The notes beneath the pieces are model-generated. The model made no database searches, was not told the DNA's origin, and worked only from the letters and a program-made list of their open reading frames with translations. Position numbers and translations under genes: made by a program. From NCBI GenBank assembly GCA_965201115.1, contig OZ241745.1, positions 1,860,001 through 1,924,000 of the forward strand: 64,000 nt of DNA. Direction: 5' to 3'. This document shows positions 17,317 to 25,935 of this stretch, one piece after another; position 1 is the stretch's first letter, and the number at the start of each line of letters is the position of its first letter. Source of the DNA: JANQOH01 sp965201115 (GTDB lineage: Bacteria > Pseudomonadota > Alphaproteobacteria > UBA7887).

Positions 17317-18252
17317 CTAGAGCGCCATCGCGCGGCGGCGCACATTGCGCAGGATGACGAACGCCAGCACAGCGAGCACCGGGAACATGAACAGCGACAC
17401 CGCCGCGCCGAGCGGAATGTTGCCCGATTCGAGCCCGTAGCGCATGGCGTAGGTAGCGAACAGATGCGTCTTGCCGAACGGGTTGCCCTGGGTAAGCACG
17501 CGCACGATGTCGAAATTGGCCAGCGTGACGATGATCGAGAACAGCACGGTGATGGCGATGATGTTGCGCATCATCGGCAGGGTTACATGGACCATCTTCT
17601 GCCAGGCGTTGGCGCCGTCGATGGCCGCCGCCTCGTAGAGCTCCTCGGGGATCGACTTGAGCGCGGCCAGGTACATGATCAGGAAGAACGGCGCGCCCAC
17701 CCAGATGTTGACCAGTATCACCGCGAACCGCGCCCAGAACACTTCGCTCAGCCACGCGATCTCGGTGAGGCCGATCTTCGCGAACAGCCAGTTGACCGAA
17801 CTATAGGTGGGCTCGAACAGCCACCACCACCCGAGCGTGGACAGCGCGGGCGGGATAACCCACGGCACCAGCATCATGCCGCGCCACTTGCGCTGGCCCT
17901 TCGCGGGGATGGCGTTGACCGCGTGCGCGGCGATAAAGCCGATCAGCGCCTTGCCGACCACCGCCACGAGGGCGAACATGATCGACTGGAACACCACGTC
18001 CTGGAACGTGTCGCGGCGCAGGAGAAACTCGAAATTGCGCAGGCCGACGAAGGCGGTTTCCGCCTTGTTCAGCATCGACAGATACATGGCGTAAACGCCG
18101 GGCCAAGCGACGAGGCCGACGATGACGGCAAGAAGCGGCAGCGTCATCAGCGCGCCGACGGTGGATTTCCGCCGCAGGAAGCGCGCCACGGGGCTCATCG
18201 GGCGCACGGCGACAGGGGCGGCGGGGACCGCGAACGCTTGGGCCGGGGGCAT
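17317..18252 (-). CDS. Carbohydrate ABC transporter permease (MalF type)
   Basis: 311 aa with six predicted membrane segments; the first is around residues 33-53. The EAA loop reads ELYEAAAIDGANAWQKMVHV. The start ATG at 18252 is preceded by GGAGGAG. The gene follows the binding-protein gene by 53 bases on the minus strand. It forms the heterodimeric channel with the MalG-type protein. Confidence 0.9.
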   Translation of the reverse strand: MPPAQAFAVPAAPVAVRPMSPVARFLRRKSTVGALMTLPLLAVIVGLVAWPGVYAMYLSMLNKAETAFVGLRNFEFLLRRDTFQDVVFQSIMFALVAVVGKALIGFIAAHAVNAIPAKGQRKWRGMMLVPWVIPPALSTLGWWWLFEPTYSSVNWLFAKIGLTEIAWLSEVFWARFAVILVNIWVGAPFFLIMYLAALKSIPEELYEAAAIDGANAWQKMVHVTLPMMRNIIAITVLFSIIVTLANFDIVRVLTQGNPFGKTHLFATYAMRYGLESGNIPLGAAVSLFMFPVLAVLAFVILRNVRRRAMAL

Positions 18253-18305
18253 CGCCGTCTCCTCCGTCTGTCATGCCGCGGGCGCGCGCCGGAGCCGGCC
18301 GCGCG

Positions 18306-19658
18306 CTAGAAGAACATGATCGCTTCGATCTCCCCGGTCGCCCAGTCGATGGCGTCGTCGATGGTTTCGCCCCCTTGCGTCACGCGGGCCACGAGGTTCG
18401 GATAGACGCCCTGGGTCGAGAGCTGCGATCCGTATTCGGGCGGGGCGGGGTAGCCCGCGATGGTCTCCACCTCGTCGCCGCGCACGGGGTAGTTGTAGAG
18501 CACGCCCTCGGGCGGGGCGGCGGCTTCCCACACGCCGGCGTTCCGGTGGGCGGCGATCAGCGGCGTGTCGAAGCCTTTCGACGCGCGCAGCATGCGCACG
18601 ACGACATCGCGCTCCGCCACATGCAGGAACAGGTCCTTGGCGGCGGAAATGTTTTCCGAGAACTGCCATACGCCCCAGAAGAACGGCGCGCCGGCGCGGA
18701 AGCGCCCCGCGGGTCCGCGCGGCGCGTCGTGGTGCCAAAACCGCTCGCCCGCCTCGGGATTGTCGCGCATGGCGACCGCCCAGGCGCTGGGCGGGTTGAA
18801 GATCGCGCCGCCCTCGCCCGAAATCATCCAGCGGTTGTTCGACGCGTCGTCCCACGCATAAACGCCCTCGGGCATGACGCGCGCCAGCCGCGCGAGATAC
18901 TCAAGCGCTGTGCGCGTCGCGTCGGAATCGACGGCCATCTCGCCGTCCGCGTCCACCAAGTCGGCGCCGAAGGCGCGGAAGACCTGCGCGATCCACTGGT
19001 TGCCGTCGGGCGTGGGCGCGATGGGCGCGCCGTAGGCGTGGCCGGCGGCGTGGAGTTTTTCCGCCGCGTCGAGGAAGGCGTCGTAGGTCCAGCTGTCCAC
19101 GAGCGCCGGGTCGCGCCGGTCGTGCCCGGGGAACATCGCCTGAAGATCGACGCCGGCGTAATCGCGGAAGTAGTCCAGACGCGAAACCTGCGCATAGGTC
19201 GGCGAGCCCGTCGGCGCCGGGGTCGCGAGCCAGGCGCCGTCGATGCGCGCCAGGTATTCCACCGACGACACCAGCGGGCCGTGGCGCGCCTGGATCTCGC
19301 CCACCACGTCGTCGAGCGGTTCGAGCGTGGCGCGGAAGATCGACGGGAACCAGCCCGGCACGCAGTATACGTCGTGGCCGGTGCGCGCCCGCGATTCGGC
19401 CTGGGCGGTGAGCAGCAGCTTGTTGCCGATCGAGGTGATGAAATCGACGCGGACCTCGACCCCGTTGGCGGCGCCCCATTCCTCGACGACCTGGCGCATG
19501 GCGTCGTTGGCGCCGGGCACCCAGTGGTCCCATAGCCCGATGGACAGCGAACCCGCCGAGCGCGCGCTCTTGACGTAGGGCGCGGCCAGCGCGGTGGCTC
19601 CGGCCGCGGCGGCGGTCTTCACGAAACGGCGGCGAGACGGCTGGCGAACAGCATTCAT
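18306..19658 (-). CDS. Extracellular sugar-binding protein of ABC importer
   Basis: 450 aa. The N-terminus has a twin-arginine signal (RRRFVKTAAAAGATALAAPY), so export through Tat is likely. The body fits family 1 solute-binding proteins: SIGLWDHWVPGANDAMRQVV near the N-terminus, a hinge region with FNPPSAWAVAMRDNP, and a C-terminal QGVYPNLVARVTQGG segment. It is first in the importer operon. The binding-pocket ligand cannot be assigned. Confidence 0.88.
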   Translation of the reverse strand: MNAVRQPSRRRFVKTAAAAGATALAAPYVKSARSAGSLSIGLWDHWVPGANDAMRQVVEEWGAANGVEVRVDFITSIGNKLLLTAQAESRARTGHDVYCVPGWFPSIFRATLEPLDDVVGEIQARHGPLVSSVEYLARIDGAWLATPAPTGSPTYAQVSRLDYFRDYAGVDLQAMFPGHDRRDPALVDSWTYDAFLDAAEKLHAAGHAYGAPIAPTPDGNQWIAQVFRAFGADLVDADGEMAVDSDATRTALEYLARLARVMPEGVYAWDDASNNRWMISGEGGAIFNPPSAWAVAMRDNPEAGERFWHHDAPRGPAGRFRAGAPFFWGVWQFSENISAAKDLFLHVAERDVVVRMLRASKGFDTPLIAAHRNAGVWEAAAPPEGVLYNYPVRGDEVETIAGYPAPPEYGSQLSTQGVYPNLVARVTQGGETIDDAIDWATGEIEAIMFF

Positions 19659-20165
19659 GGCGAGCCTCCCTTTTCACGCGAGCATAGCGCGCGCCGCGCG
19701 GCGGCGCAACCGGGCGCGCTCACGAACAGGGCGCGCCATAGTCGAATATGCTCGATACGCTGTCGCGCGGCGGCGGCGCGACGATCTCCGTCTGCGCGGC
19801 GGGTTGGGCCGCCGCGCCGGCCCAGCCCGCGGGCGGCTGCGCCTCCGATTCGTACACCGGCACGAAATCCGCCCCGACGGGCAGCAGCTCGGGCCGTATG
19901 TCGTCCACAAGGCCATACGATTTCGCTTCTTCCGGGCGCAGCGTCTTGCGCTCGGCGATGTCCCGCGACGCCGCGTCGACGGCGCGCTGTGTTGTATCGG
20001 CGATGATTCTGGCGATATTCTCTTGATCGATCTTGAGGCTCTTGCTGTGTTCGAGCAACCAATGCTCGTCCACGCACGTCGGCTGACCGATATCCATCCC
20101 CACCGGATGCAGAAAGAACCGGGCGTGCGGAACGCTGTACCGTTCGGCGCCGGCGCAAAAGACAA

Positions 20166-21193
20166 GGCTCAATTAGCGAATCGTATGTACGCTGTGTTCA
20201 TTGCGGCGGTCAGGCACGCCCTTGGCGACGCGTGTGCGGCGAGTCCGATGAGGTGGAACCACCGCAGATAGCTGTCGAGATACTTTGTCGCGATGCCGCG
20301 AAAGCCGCGCAGGAAGCCCTTCAGCCGGCTGTGACGGTTGTTGACGGTCTGAATATGGAAGGCGTCGCGCACCCGCTCGCCGACGCTCATGTTGAGCGCC
20401 TCATGACGCACGCCGAGCGCCGCGGCGCATGGCCGATACGCGCGGTTGGCATCGGACACCAGCACAATGTCGGTCTCGATGACCGGTCCAAGCGCCTTCT
20501 TGAGCGCATCGGCGCTCACCGTGGGCAGCGCCGCGCTCGCATTGCCGCCGCCGCGGTCGGTGGCCACAAGGACCGGAACCTGCTCGCGCGACAAGCCGCG
20601 TTTGGTCGCCTTGCCGCCGCGACGACGCGGCTTGCGGTCGAGTTTCCGCGCCCCCTTGCGACTGTGCAGAACGAATGTCTCGTCCGCCTCGACGATCCCC
20701 CGCAACTTCTTCGGCGTCTTCTCCACCGCCCGCAAAAACCGGTGACGCCAACGAAACGCCGTCGACACCGCAACGCCGCAGCGCGCAGCCGACGCCCGCA
20801 CCGTCTCCCCCTCGGAAAGCGACGCGCCGAACGAAAGCCACCGCTCCTTGCGATGCAGACCCGACAACGGCGTGCCCGTCGCCGCGTTGAACGTGCGCCC
20901 GCAGCCCTTGCATCGGTAGCGCCGCAAACCCCGCGCACGGCCTATGGACACCGCCCCCGTGGCCCGGCAGCGCGGACAGCGCCGCTCTTCGTCCACGCCA
21001 AGCTCGACGGCCGCCACAGACGCAGACGACGCCGAACGCCCAGACAGCACAGCCAACGCCTCGCGACGCTGCGCAGCGCCAAGAGCGTCCACACGCGCAA
21101 GCCAATCCCGAAATTCACTGCTCTGCATGACAAGCACCTCCACATGACCCGAAAGCATCATACCATGCGTACATACGATTCGCTAATTGAGCC
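20166..21193 (-). mobile_element. IS1595-family element
   Basis: 1028 bp with perfect terminal inverted repeats of about 27 bp (20166-20192 and 21167-21193), starting GGCTCAATTAGCG. The 8-bp target duplication AAAGACAA lies at 20158-20165 and 21194-21201. Both length and duplication size fit IS1595. It carries one transposase gene. Confidence 0.92.
20169..21128 (-). CDS. IS1595-family transposase
   Basis: 319 aa from the ATG at 21128 (MQSSEFRDWLARVDALG). An N-terminal zinc ribbon (CPRCRATG ... YRCKGCGRTFNAATGTPLSG) is followed by a helix-turn-helix. The DDE core has VEADETFVLHSRKG, VLVSDANRAYRP and NNRHSRLKGFLRGFRGI. The last is the IS1595-type block near the catalytic Glu/Asn. The stop lies inside the terminal repeat. 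The frame is intact, so it is probably active. Confidence 0.9.
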   Translation of the reverse strand: MQSSEFRDWLARVDALGAAQRREALAVLSGRSASSASVAAVELGVDEERRCPRCRATGAVSIGRARGLRRYRCKGCGRTFNAATGTPLSGLHRKERWLSFGASLSEGETVRASAARCGVAVSTAFRWRHRFLRAVEKTPKKLRGIVEADETFVLHSRKGARKLDRKPRRRGGKATKRGLSREQVPVLVATDRGGGNASAALPTVSADALKKALGPVIETDIVLVSDANRAYRPCAAALGVRHEALNMSVGERVRDAFHIQTVNNRHSRLKGFLRGFRGIATKYLDSYLRWFHLIGLAAHASPRACLTAAMNTAYIRFAN

Positions 21194-21479
21194 AAAGACA
21201 ATGATGCCTATCGAATCCACCGTGCCGAAATTGTGGGTCAGTATCTCGACCGGAATTCCCCGCAGGAAGTTATAGATGGCGATGCCGTGCGCGACGCTTC
21301 CGCCGGGCGTCGAAAGCAGAAGATGGATTTTCCGAACGCCGGCCTGGTATTTGCGGTCGATGACCCGAAACAGGCGCTGCGTGGAATACGGCGTTATCGG
21401 CGCGGTTAGCCGGATCCAGGTTTCGTCGTTCATTCCCGTTCCCCCGCCGCGCCCGCGCCGCCGGCGAATCGGCCGGCGT

Positions 21480-23258
21480 TCAAAGCCGGTCTTCCGGTAT
21501 GGCCATCGTCGATTCGCGGGCGGTCGTCACCGGCGTTTCGAGCGCTGCGGCGGGCGCGAGGCGCTGGCTGGCGTAAAAACGCGCGGTGGCGATTTTCGCT
21601 TCGTAGAAGCCCGCGTCTTCCGCGCCGGCCTCGAGCCTCATGCGCGCCTTCACGGCGGCCTTGCCGAGCATCCAGCCGCCGGCGATAAAGCCCGCCATGT
21701 CGGCGTAAACGGTGGCGCCGGCCGCCGCGGCGACGGGGTCGCCGCGCCACGCGGCGCGGATCCAGTTCGTCGCGCGCTCCAGCGCATCGACCGCGGGCGC
21801 CAGCGCCGCGGCGATGTCGCCCAGCCCCGCGTCCGCCAACGCGCGCGCGGTTTCGCGCATGTCGGCGATCAGCGCGGCGGCGGCGCGGCCGTCGTCCTGC
21901 TGCAACTTGCGGCGCACCAGGTCGAGCGCCTGGATGCCGTTCGTGCCTTCGTAAATCATCGCGATGCGCGCGTCGCGGAGGTGCTGCGCGGCGCCGGTCT
22001 CCTCGATGTAGCCCATGCCGCCATGCACCTGTACGCCGGTGGACGCGACCGCGAACCCCCGGTCGGTACACCACGCCTTGGCGACGGGTATCATGAGGTC
22101 GGCAAAAGCCGCGGCGGATTCGTCCCCGCCGCGGCGCGCGTGGTCGAGCGCGGCGCCGATGGCGTAGCACAGCGCGCGCATGGCCTCGGTTTGCGCGCGC
22201 ATGTCCATCAGCATGCGGCGGACGTCCGGGTGGCGGACGATGGCGACGGGCCGGCCCGGAGCGCCGCCGATCCCGGCGCCCTGGACGCGCTGGCGCGCCC
22301 AGTCCAGCGCCGCCTGACAGGCGCGCTCGGCGATGGCGAGGCCCTGGATGGCCACGTTGAGGCGCGCCGAGTTCATCATCGTGAACATGCAGCGCATGCC
22401 GTTGCGTTCGCCGCCGATGAGCGCCGCGTCGGCGCCGCCGTTGTCGCCGTAGCTCAACACCGCGGTAGGGCTCGCCATGTGGCCCATCTTGTGTTCGAGC
22501 GAGACCACGCGCAGATCGTTGCGGCGGCCGAGGGCGCCGTTCTCGCCGGGCATGAACTTCGGCGCGACAAAGAGCGAAATACCCTTTGTGCCCGGCGGCG
22601 AGCCGGGCGTGCGCGCCAGCACCATATGCACGACGTTTTCGCTCATGTCGTGATCGGCGTGGGTGATGAAAATCTTCGTGCCGACGAGGCGCCACGCGCC
22701 GTTCCCGCCGGGCAGCGCGCGCGTCGTCAGCGCGCCGACATCGGACCCCGCGCCCGGCTCGGTGAGGTTCATCGTGCCGGACCACTCGCCGGTAACGAGT
22801 TTCGGCAGATAGATCGCTTTCATCGCATCGTCGCCGTGGGCGCCGATGGCCTCGACCGCGCCCTGGGTGAGCATCAGGCCGTCGGCGAACGACATGTTGG
22901 CGGCCTGCCACATTTCCGCGAGCGCGCCGGAGAGCGTGTCGCCGAGGCCCATGCCGCCCCAGCGCGGATCGGCGTTGGCGGCGCCCCAGCCCGCCTCCAC
23001 CCATTGGGCGTAGGCTTCCCGGAAGCCGTCGGGCATGCGCACGGCGCCGTTTTCGAGGCGCGCGCCCTGTTCGTCGCCGGGGCGGTTGAGCGGCGCAAGC
23101 ACGCCGGCCGCGAAGCGCCCGGCCTCGTCGAGAACCTGCGCGACGAAATCGGAGGTGAGCGAATCGAGCCCGTCGAGCGCGGCAAGGCCCTGCAGGCCCA
23201 CCACGTCTTCGAGCACGAAGCGGATATCGGCTATGGGCGCGGCGTATTCGGCGGCCAT
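21480..23258 (-). CDS. Acyl-CoA dehydrogenase, long (about 590 aa) DmdC/FadE-like type
   Basis: 592 aa from the ATG at 23258, preceded by GGAGG. It contains LTEPGAGSDVGAL (substrate/FAD-binding), KIFITHADHDMSENVVH, the middle LRVVSLEHKMGH block, VHGGMGYIEETGAAQHLRDA and EGTNGIQALDLVRRKL. The C-terminal extension after about residue 470 matches the acyl-CoA dehydrogenase C-terminal domain of the 3-methylmercaptopropionyl-CoA dehydrogenase (DmdC) group. The exact acyl-CoA substrate cannot be fixed; many members act on medium or long chains. It is the first gene of a short minus-strand stretch. Confidence 0.85.
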   Translation of the reverse strand: MAAEYAAPIADIRFVLEDVVGLQGLAALDGLDSLTSDFVAQVLDEAGRFAAGVLAPLNRPGDEQGARLENGAVRMPDGFREAYAQWVEAGWGAANADPRWGGMGLGDTLSGALAEMWQAANMSFADGLMLTQGAVEAIGAHGDDAMKAIYLPKLVTGEWSGTMNLTEPGAGSDVGALTTRALPGGNGAWRLVGTKIFITHADHDMSENVVHMVLARTPGSPPGTKGISLFVAPKFMPGENGALGRRNDLRVVSLEHKMGHMASPTAVLSYGDNGGADAALIGGERNGMRCMFTMMNSARLNVAIQGLAIAERACQAALDWARQRVQGAGIGGAPGRPVAIVRHPDVRRMLMDMRAQTEAMRALCYAIGAALDHARRGGDESAAAFADLMIPVAKAWCTDRGFAVASTGVQVHGGMGYIEETGAAQHLRDARIAMIYEGTNGIQALDLVRRKLQQDDGRAAAALIADMRETARALADAGLGDIAAALAPAVDALERATNWIRAAWRGDPVAAAAGATVYADMAGFIAGGWMLGKAAVKARMRLEAGAEDAGFYEAKIATARFYASQRLAPAAALETPVTTARESTMAIPEDRL

Positions 23259-23341
23259 GACGGAGCCTCCCGTGCGTCGGCGTCGCCGACGGGCATACCC
23301 CATGCGGCCGCCGCGGGCAAGCGCGCTCGGGATAGGCGCCC

Positions 23342-23764
23342 CTACACGAACAGCATCGCGCCGCCCTCCGCATGCCTGTAGAAGCTCGCCAGCCCGCCCA
23401 CGGCGACCGGAACGTCGGCGCGCAGCGCGTCGGCGGACGCGCCGAGCGCCCGCAGGCCCATCTCGCAGACCATGAAGCGCGCGCCGAGCTCGACGCAGGA
23501 TTCGAGCAGCTCGTCGAACCCCGCGATGCCGCGCGCGCGCAAGTCCGCGTCGGCCCCGGCCCCGGCCAGCGCGCGCCAGCCCGGCGCGCCGCCGGCGCCC
23601 GGCGCGAACAACGCGCGCGCCGCTTCCATCGTGAAGAACAACGTAACCGGGCGGTCGATGGCGGCGGCGGCGGCGGCGGCGGCCAGCGCGTAATGCACGC
23701 GCGCATGGTCGCCCGAGAAAACGATCAGCGACAGTTTCTCGCGCGCCGGCGCCTCAGGCGGCAT
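23342..23764 (-). CDS. DsrE/DsrF-like family protein
   Basis: 140 aa. It begins KLSLIVFSGDHARVHYALAA, the first strand-helix of the DsrE fold. It continues with VTLFFTMEAARAL, a central Cys (DELLESCVELGARFMVCEMG) and the final FYRHAEGGAMLFV strand. The ATG at 23764 overlaps the end of the MoeB/ThiF gene by 11 bases, so the two are coupled. DsrE-like proteins carry sulfur on cysteine; next to an E1-like enzyme, a role in sulfur transfer is plausible but inferred. Confidence 0.75.
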   Translation of the reverse strand: MPPEAPAREKLSLIVFSGDHARVHYALAAAAAAAAIDRPVTLFFTMEAARALFAPGAGGAPGWRALAGAGADADLRARGIAGFDELLESCVELGARFMVCEMGLRALGASADALRADVPVAVGGLASFYRHAEGGAMLFV

Positions 23765-24548
23765 GGCGCGACAGATCGCGGATATGCGCTTGCGGGCCGC
23801 ACAGCGCGCAAGCCGGGTCCGGCCGCACGCGCACCTTGCGGAAGCGCGCCGACAGCCCGTCGTAAATGACGAGATGGCCCGACAGGCTCTCGCCGGCGCC
23901 GAGCAGCTCCTTGATCGCCTCCACCGCCTGCAACGCGCCGAGCACGCCCGCCAGCGCGCCAAGCACGCCGCCCTGGGCGCAGGTCGGGACCAGCCCGGGC
24001 GGCGGCGGGGCTGGAAAGATACAGCGGTAGCACGGATGCGCGCCGCCGAGATGCGCCTTGAACGTCGCCAGCTGGCCCTCGAACCGCAGTATCGCCGCCG
24101 AGACCAGCGTCTTGCCCGCGAGATAGGCGGCGTCGTTGACGAGAAAGCGCGTTTCGAAATTGTCGCTGCCGTCGAGCGCGATGTCGTAATCCGCCATCAG
24201 CGCTGCGGCGTTGGCGGCGGTGAGGCGCACGGGATGCTCCTCCACCGCCGCGTCGGGGTTGATGGCCGCTGCCGCGGCGCGGGCGCTCGCCGTTTTCGAC
24301 GCGCCCAGGCGCTCCTGCGTATGCGCGATCTGGCGCTGGAGGTTCGACAGCGCGACCGTATCGTCATCGACCACGCCGATCGCGCCGACTCCCGCCGCCG
24401 CAAGATACAGTATCGCGGGCGAGCCCAGCCCCCCGGCGCCGATTACCAGCGCGCGCGAGGCGAGAAGCCGCGCCTGCCCCGTCCCGCCCACCTCGGGCAG
24501 CACGATATGGCGCGCATAGCGCTCGATCTGTTCGTCGGTGAACGTCAT
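23754..24548 (-). CDS. MoeB/ThiF-family adenylyltransferase
   Basis: 264 aa. The ATP-binding motif is GAGGLGSPAILYLAAAGVG, followed by the DNF segment ALDGSDNFETRFLVNDA. Two Cys pairs (CYRC and CALC) bind zinc, and the catalytic-type Cys is in VPTCAQGGVLG. There is no rhodanese domain. It adenylates the C-terminus of a ubiquitin-like sulfur carrier (MoaD or ThiS) for molybdopterin or thiamine synthesis; which one is not clear. The ATG at 24548 starts MTFTDEQIERYARHIVLPEV, the canonical family start. The next gene is the DsrE-like protein. Confidence 0.85.
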   Translation of the reverse strand: MTFTDEQIERYARHIVLPEVGGTGQARLLASRALVIGAGGLGSPAILYLAAAGVGAIGVVDDDTVALSNLQRQIAHTQERLGASKTASARAAAAAINPDAAVEEHPVRLTAANAAALMADYDIALDGSDNFETRFLVNDAAYLAGKTLVSAAILRFEGQLATFKAHLGGAHPCYRCIFPAPPPPGLVPTCAQGGVLGALAGVLGALQAVEAIKELLGAGESLSGHLVIYDGLSARFRKVRVRPDPACALCGPQAHIRDLSRHAA

Positions 24549-24675
24549 CGGCGGCAGCATAGCGCGGCGCGGCGGAATTGGCAGGCGCTCCCGCGCGGAG
24601 GCAGTCGCGGAAGGCCTTGAACCCGACGCCTTGGGAGATGGCGTCGTCGCCGACGGCACGGAGGTTTCAACCGTT

Positions 24676-24726
24676 CGCGCCGAAGGCGCGGGCTGCCCGG
24701 GATCGCGGGCGTCCCCGCCCGCACGT
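24676..24726 (-). repeat. REP-like palindromic unit
   Basis: A full-length copy of the unit in inverse orientation: CGCGCCGAAGGCGCG hairpin, then CCCGGGATC, then GCGGGCGTCCCCGCCCGC and ACGT. It lies exactly at the 5' break of the ApbE remnant, so it may have been involved in the deletion, or has landed in decaying DNA. Confidence 0.65.
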
Positions 24727-24743
24727 TTGCGCGCGGCGCGGCG

Positions 24744-25274
24744 TTGGCTGCCGGGCGCTGGAGGTGTCCCCCCGGCCGCGCGGCGCTGACCCGCACAGGG
24801 ATGGCGGTCACGCTGAACGGCATCGCGCAGGGCTACATCGCCGACCGGGTCCCCGAACTGCTGCGCGACGGCGGCATCGACAATGTGCTGCTCGATCTCG
24901 GCGAAGCGCGCGCGGTGGGCCGCCATCCGGAAGGCCGCCCGCGGGCCATCGGCCTCGCCGGCCCGCGCGCCCCGGCGCGCTACGGCCCGGCGGTGGAACT
25001 CGCGAACCGGGCGCTCGCGACGCCGGGGGGCTACGGCGCCCGCTTCAGCGCCGACGGTCGGCATCACCGCCTGTTCGCGCCCGCCAGCGGGCGCAGCGCA
25101 AACCATCGTCTCTCGGTGAGCGCGGGCGCCGACGACGCCATGACGGCGGACGCGCTCTCGACCGGCCTCTTCGTGGCGCCGCCCCCGCTCGCCGAGCGCG
25201 TCGCGCGAAACATGCCGCAAATCGCTGTCTATCCGACCGCCGCCGGCGGCGAAATGCGCCGCCCGAACGCCTGA
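24744..25274 (+). pseudogene. ApbE (FAD:protein FMN transferase) remnant, 5' half missing
   Basis: Only the C-terminal half of ApbE is recognisable, from about 24787: TRTGMAVTLNGIAQGYIADR, NVLLDLGEARAVGRHPEGRP, NRALATPGGYGARFSADGRH and the DDAMTADALSTGLFV block with its metal/FAD-binding Asp. The N-terminal FAD-binding half is absent, and upstream bases are a REP-like unit and shadow sequence. ApbE attaches FMN to Thr residues of Nqr/Rnf-type or NosR proteins. No partner is nearby. It faces the DUF4276 gene tail to tail. Confidence 0.75.
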
Positions 25275-25293
25275 GCGGAGGCGGACGACGGCG

Positions 25294-25935
25294 TTACGCT
25301 TCGGCGCCGAGCGCCTCCATCCACGATACCCATCGGTCGAACCGGGGGCACTCGGCGCGAATGGACGGAAGGCCGATGGCTTGCGCGATTTGGGGACCGT
25401 GAACCGGCTTGTCGTAGTTCCGCAATGCGCGCGCGATCCGCTTGCTCGGCGCGGACTGGCGACCGTCGTCGATATCTTCGGGCGTCGCGAAACTTCGGCG
25501 TACTCGTTCAAGAGTCGCGATAACCTCCCGGCTCGCGTCGGCTACGGGACCGAACGCGGCTGTATCCGAGAACAACAGTCCTTCGAATTCGTACTGCTGA
25601 ATGTAGGGAAATACCCTCGACGGATTCGCGTCGAGATGCATGCGGCCGTCGATTTCACGAAACAGACGCCGTTGCAATTGTTCCGCGGAGTCGCGGCCCC
25701 TGTCGCGAAAGCCGTACAAGTCGACCAACGACGTTACGGCGTCGTACGACGACAACGCGATCATATGGGATGCGAGACGACCAACCGTGACGTTGCCGCC
25801 GACGCGTCTGCGTCCGGCGCGTCCCAACACGACCGGAGTTGCCCAAACATCCCGACCTGCCAGGTGAGTCGCCAAAACCGTGTTGACGAATACCTCCTCC
25901 GTTTGCCCTTCTACCGACACGGCCAGACGGATCAC
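25294..25935 (-). CDS. DUF4276 family protein (TOPRIM-like), partner of AAA ATPase
   Basis: 213 aa. The start is the GTG at 25935 because GGAGG lies 6 bases before it and its GTGA overlaps the ATPase stop; the longer open frame from 25965 is less likely. It begins VIRLAVSVEGQTEEVFV, the DUF4276 signature with its conserved Glu. VTSLVDLYGFRDR follows with a conserved Asp, then YIQQYEFEGLLFSD, a layout similar to TOPRIM nucleases of OLD and PARIS-type systems. The catalytic role is inferred. Paired with an AAA ATPase it forms a probable two-gene defence or DNA-processing module. Confidence 0.8.
   Translation of the reverse strand: MIRLAVSVEGQTEEVFVNTVLATHLAGRDVWATPVVLGRAGRRRVGGNVTVGRLASHMIALSSYDAVTSLVDLYGFRDRGRDSAEQLQRRLFREIDGRMHLDANPSRVFPYIQQYEFEGLLFSDTAAFGPVADASREVIATLERVRRSFATPEDIDDGRQSAPSKRIARALRNYDKPVHGPQIAQAIGLPSIRAECPRFDRWVSWMEALGAEA

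Larger units (their letters stand above)
19720..21433 (-). pseudogene. ClpP-like serine protease, split by IS1595 element
   Basis: The 5' part (21433 down to 21194) and the 3' part (20157 down to 19720) join, after removal of the element and one AAAGACAA copy, into 225 aa. The joined centre reads NFGTVDSIGIIVFCAGAERY followed by SVPHARFFLHPV. These match the ClpP active-site serine and histidine blocks, with DSIG in place of the usual ASMG. The N-terminal block STPGGSVAHGIAIYNFL also fits the fold. The C-terminal 40 residues are proline-rich and unusual. It is a stand-alone, divergent ClpP/SppA-type hydrolase, now inactivated. Confidence 0.85.
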
